Below are positions 5,094 through 6,018 of a stretch of 6,018 nt of DNA, piece by piece (position 1 is the first letter of the stretch; each line of letters starts with the position of its first letter). Made by a program: the position numbers and the translations under genes. The stretch is from Pseudomonadota bacterium (lineage in GTDB: Bacteria; Pseudomonadota; Gammaproteobacteria; Xanthomonadales; Xanthomonadaceae). The notes beneath the pieces were generated by a model. The model did not search any database, had not been told where the DNA came from, and was given only the letters and a program-made list of their open reading frames with translations. Where the stretch lies: positions 1 to 6,018 of the forward strand of contig JAFADB010000360.1 in the NCBI GenBank assembly GCA_023425225.1, given 5' to 3'.

Positions 5094-5576
5094 ATGCCCA
5101 TCCAGATCGGCGAGCCCATTCCCGAGGTCACCCTCAAGCGCATCCGCGAGGGCATGGAGACCATCGATACCCACGCGCTGTTCGCCGGCCGCCGGGTGGC
5201 GCTGTTCGCCGTCCCCGGCGCCTTCACCCCGACCTGCTCGGACAAGCACCTGCCCGGCTTCATCGAGCACTTCGACGATTTCCGCAAGCGCGGCATCGAG
5301 GTGTACTGCATGGCGGTCAACGACCCCTTCGTGATGCAGGCCTGGGCGCGCAGCCAGCTGGTGCCGGACGGCATGCAGATGCTCTCCGACGGCAACGGCG
5401 AGCTCACCCGCGCCCTGGGCCTGGAGATGGACGCCAGCAGTTCCGGCATGGGGGTGCGCTGCCGGCGCTTCGCCCTGTATGCAGACAACGGCGTGGTGCG
5501 CCAGCTGTTCATCGAGACCCCGGGCGAGTTCAAGGTGTCCTCCGCCGACTACCTGCTCGAGCACATCCCGGATTGA
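5094..5576 (+). CDS. Prx5-type peroxiredoxin (AhpC/TSA family)
   Basis: A 160-residue thiol peroxidase that reduces hydrogen peroxide and organic hydroperoxides. The active-site motif PGAFTPTC at 41-48 gives P41, T45 and the peroxidatic C48, and is followed by SDKHLPGF, the hallmark of the Prx5 group. The matching catalytic arginine is probably R125 in CRRFALYADNGVV. The length is normal for a bacterial Prx5 without a fused glutaredoxin. Other cysteines are C72 (EVYCMAVND) and C123, next to the catalytic arginine. The usual resolving-cysteine position of animal Prx5 near the C-terminus is not a cysteine (GEFKVSSADYLLEH), so it probably acts as a 1-Cys enzyme reduced by glutathione/glutaredoxin; this is inference. 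AGGAG at 5083-5087 precedes the ATG by 6 nt. The gene is divergent from hsp20 and starts a likely operon with the ferritin-like gene 32 bp downstream. There is no signal peptide, so it is cytoplasmic. Confidence 0.92.
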   Translation: MPIQIGEPIPEVTLKRIREGMETIDTHALFAGRRVALFAVPGAFTPTCSDKHLPGFIEHFDDFRKRGIEVYCMAVNDPFVMQAWARSQLVPDGMQMLSDGNGELTRALGLEMDASSSGMGVRCRRFALYADNGVVRQLFIETPGEFKVSSADYLLEHIPD

Positions 5577-5608
5577 TATCCCTCCACCAACCAAGGAAAC
5601 GGCCAGCC

Positions 5609-6018
5609 ATGTCGCACAAGCCAGCCAAGCACGCCATTCCCGGCATCACCGACACCGCCACCCTGCGCGCCAATGCGCGCAAGCGCATCGAGGACGGCGC
5701 CGTCACCGAGACCTACAGCGCCGACCGCAAGGCGGTGATCCAGCTGCTCAATGCCGCGCTGGCCACCGAGTACGTGTGTGTGCTGCGCTACTATCGCCAC
5801 TACTTCATGGCCAAGGGCATGCTGGCCGAGTCGGTGAAGGCCGAGTTCCTGGAACACGCCAAGCAGGAGCAGGACCATGCCGGCCTGCTGGCCGAGCGCA
5901 TCGTCCAGCTCGGCGGCGAGCCGGACCTCAACCCGGACACGCTCACCGCCCGCTCGCACGCCGAGTACAAGGAAGGCACCGACCTGCGCGACATGGTGCG
6001 CGAGAACCTGGTCGCCGA
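5609..6018 (+). CDS. Ferritin-like / bacterioferritin-related protein (C-terminus off the window)
   Basis: The reading frame from the ATG at 5609 stays open to the window edge (136 complete codons), so the C-terminus is missing. The product starts MSHKPAKHAIPG. After an N-terminal extension of about 36-40 residues it aligns by eye with bacterioferritin helices A and B: VIQLLNAALATEYVCVLRYYRHY (E54, di-iron ligand) and EFLEHAKQEQDHAGLLAERIVQLGGEPDLNP (E87 and H90 of the ExxH motif). The E. coli Bfr haem-ligand Met (residue 52, between the Glu and His) is replaced by Q88, so haem binding of that type is unlikely. Expected function is ferroxidase and iron storage or detoxification in the cytoplasm. 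A weak ribosome binding site, AAGGA at 5593-5597, is 11 nt upstream. The gene follows the peroxiredoxin by 32 bp with no terminator, suggesting one oxidative-stress operon. The ferritin-like fold is secure; the exact subfamily is less so. Confidence 0.85.
   Translation, partial: MSHKPAKHAIPGITDTATLRANARKRIEDGAVTETYSADRKAVIQLLNAALATEYVCVLRYYRHYFMAKGMLAESVKAEFLEHAKQEQDHAGLLAERIVQLGGEPDLNPDTLTARSHAEYKEGTDLRDMVRENLVA

Noticed and set aside
5031..5594. 187-residue minus-strand open frame opposite the peroxiredoxin
   Set aside because: Complement of a clear Prx5 gene; the translation is Ala/Gly/His-rich with no recognisable domain.
5549..5959. Minus-strand open frame opposite the ferritin-like gene
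   Set aside because: The plus strand encodes a recognisable ferritin-like protein throughout, so the antisense frame is a shadow.
1..6018. CRISPR array, tRNA, rRNA, insertion sequence or phage genes
   Set aside because: No spaced direct repeats, cloverleaf candidates, transposase-like proteins or terminal inverted repeats were seen on either strand.

Overview
This is a high-GC, gene-dense chromosomal window with no mobile element, CRISPR array, tRNA or rRNA visible. The protein sequences look gammaproteobacterial and most like the Xanthomonadaceae (Lysobacter, Luteimonas, Stenotrophomonas type). That placement rests on remembered protein resemblance and base composition, not on a search.

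Layout, left to right. (1) Positions 1-1721, minus strand: hflK and hflC, overlapping at an ATGA junction. They encode the two SPFH/band-7 membrane proteins that form the HflKC complex around the FtsH protease. hflC runs off the left edge. (2) A 141-bp divergent gap, then 1863-2858 plus strand: a YhdH/AcuI-type NADPH-dependent medium-chain oxidoreductase. (3) 2936-3316 plus: a stand-alone PilH-like receiver-only response regulator. (4) 3317-3427: a convergent gap with two hairpins, one a perfect 20-bp palindrome. (5) 3428-4938 minus: an hsp20 small heat-shock gene followed by a cbpA-type class B J-protein gene, separated by a strong intrinsic terminator. (6) A 155-bp divergent gap carrying a near-consensus sigma-32 promoter for hsp20. 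(7) 5094-6018 plus: a Prx5-type peroxiredoxin followed 32 bp later by a ferritin-like protein that is cut by the right edge.

Functionally the right half is a compact stress block. The J-protein and Hsp20 hold or recruit unfolded proteins under heat-shock control. The divergent peroxiredoxin/ferritin pair removes peroxide and probably stores or oxidises iron. HflKC on the left concerns membrane protein quality control. The oxidoreductase and response regulator do not obviously belong to either set.

No stretch longer than 300 bases lacks a gene. I see no clearly new multi-gene system. The most informative non-coding observations are the sigma-32 promoter, the terminator that uncouples hsp20 from cbpA, a stable hairpin in the hsp20 leader, and the palindromic convergent spacer.
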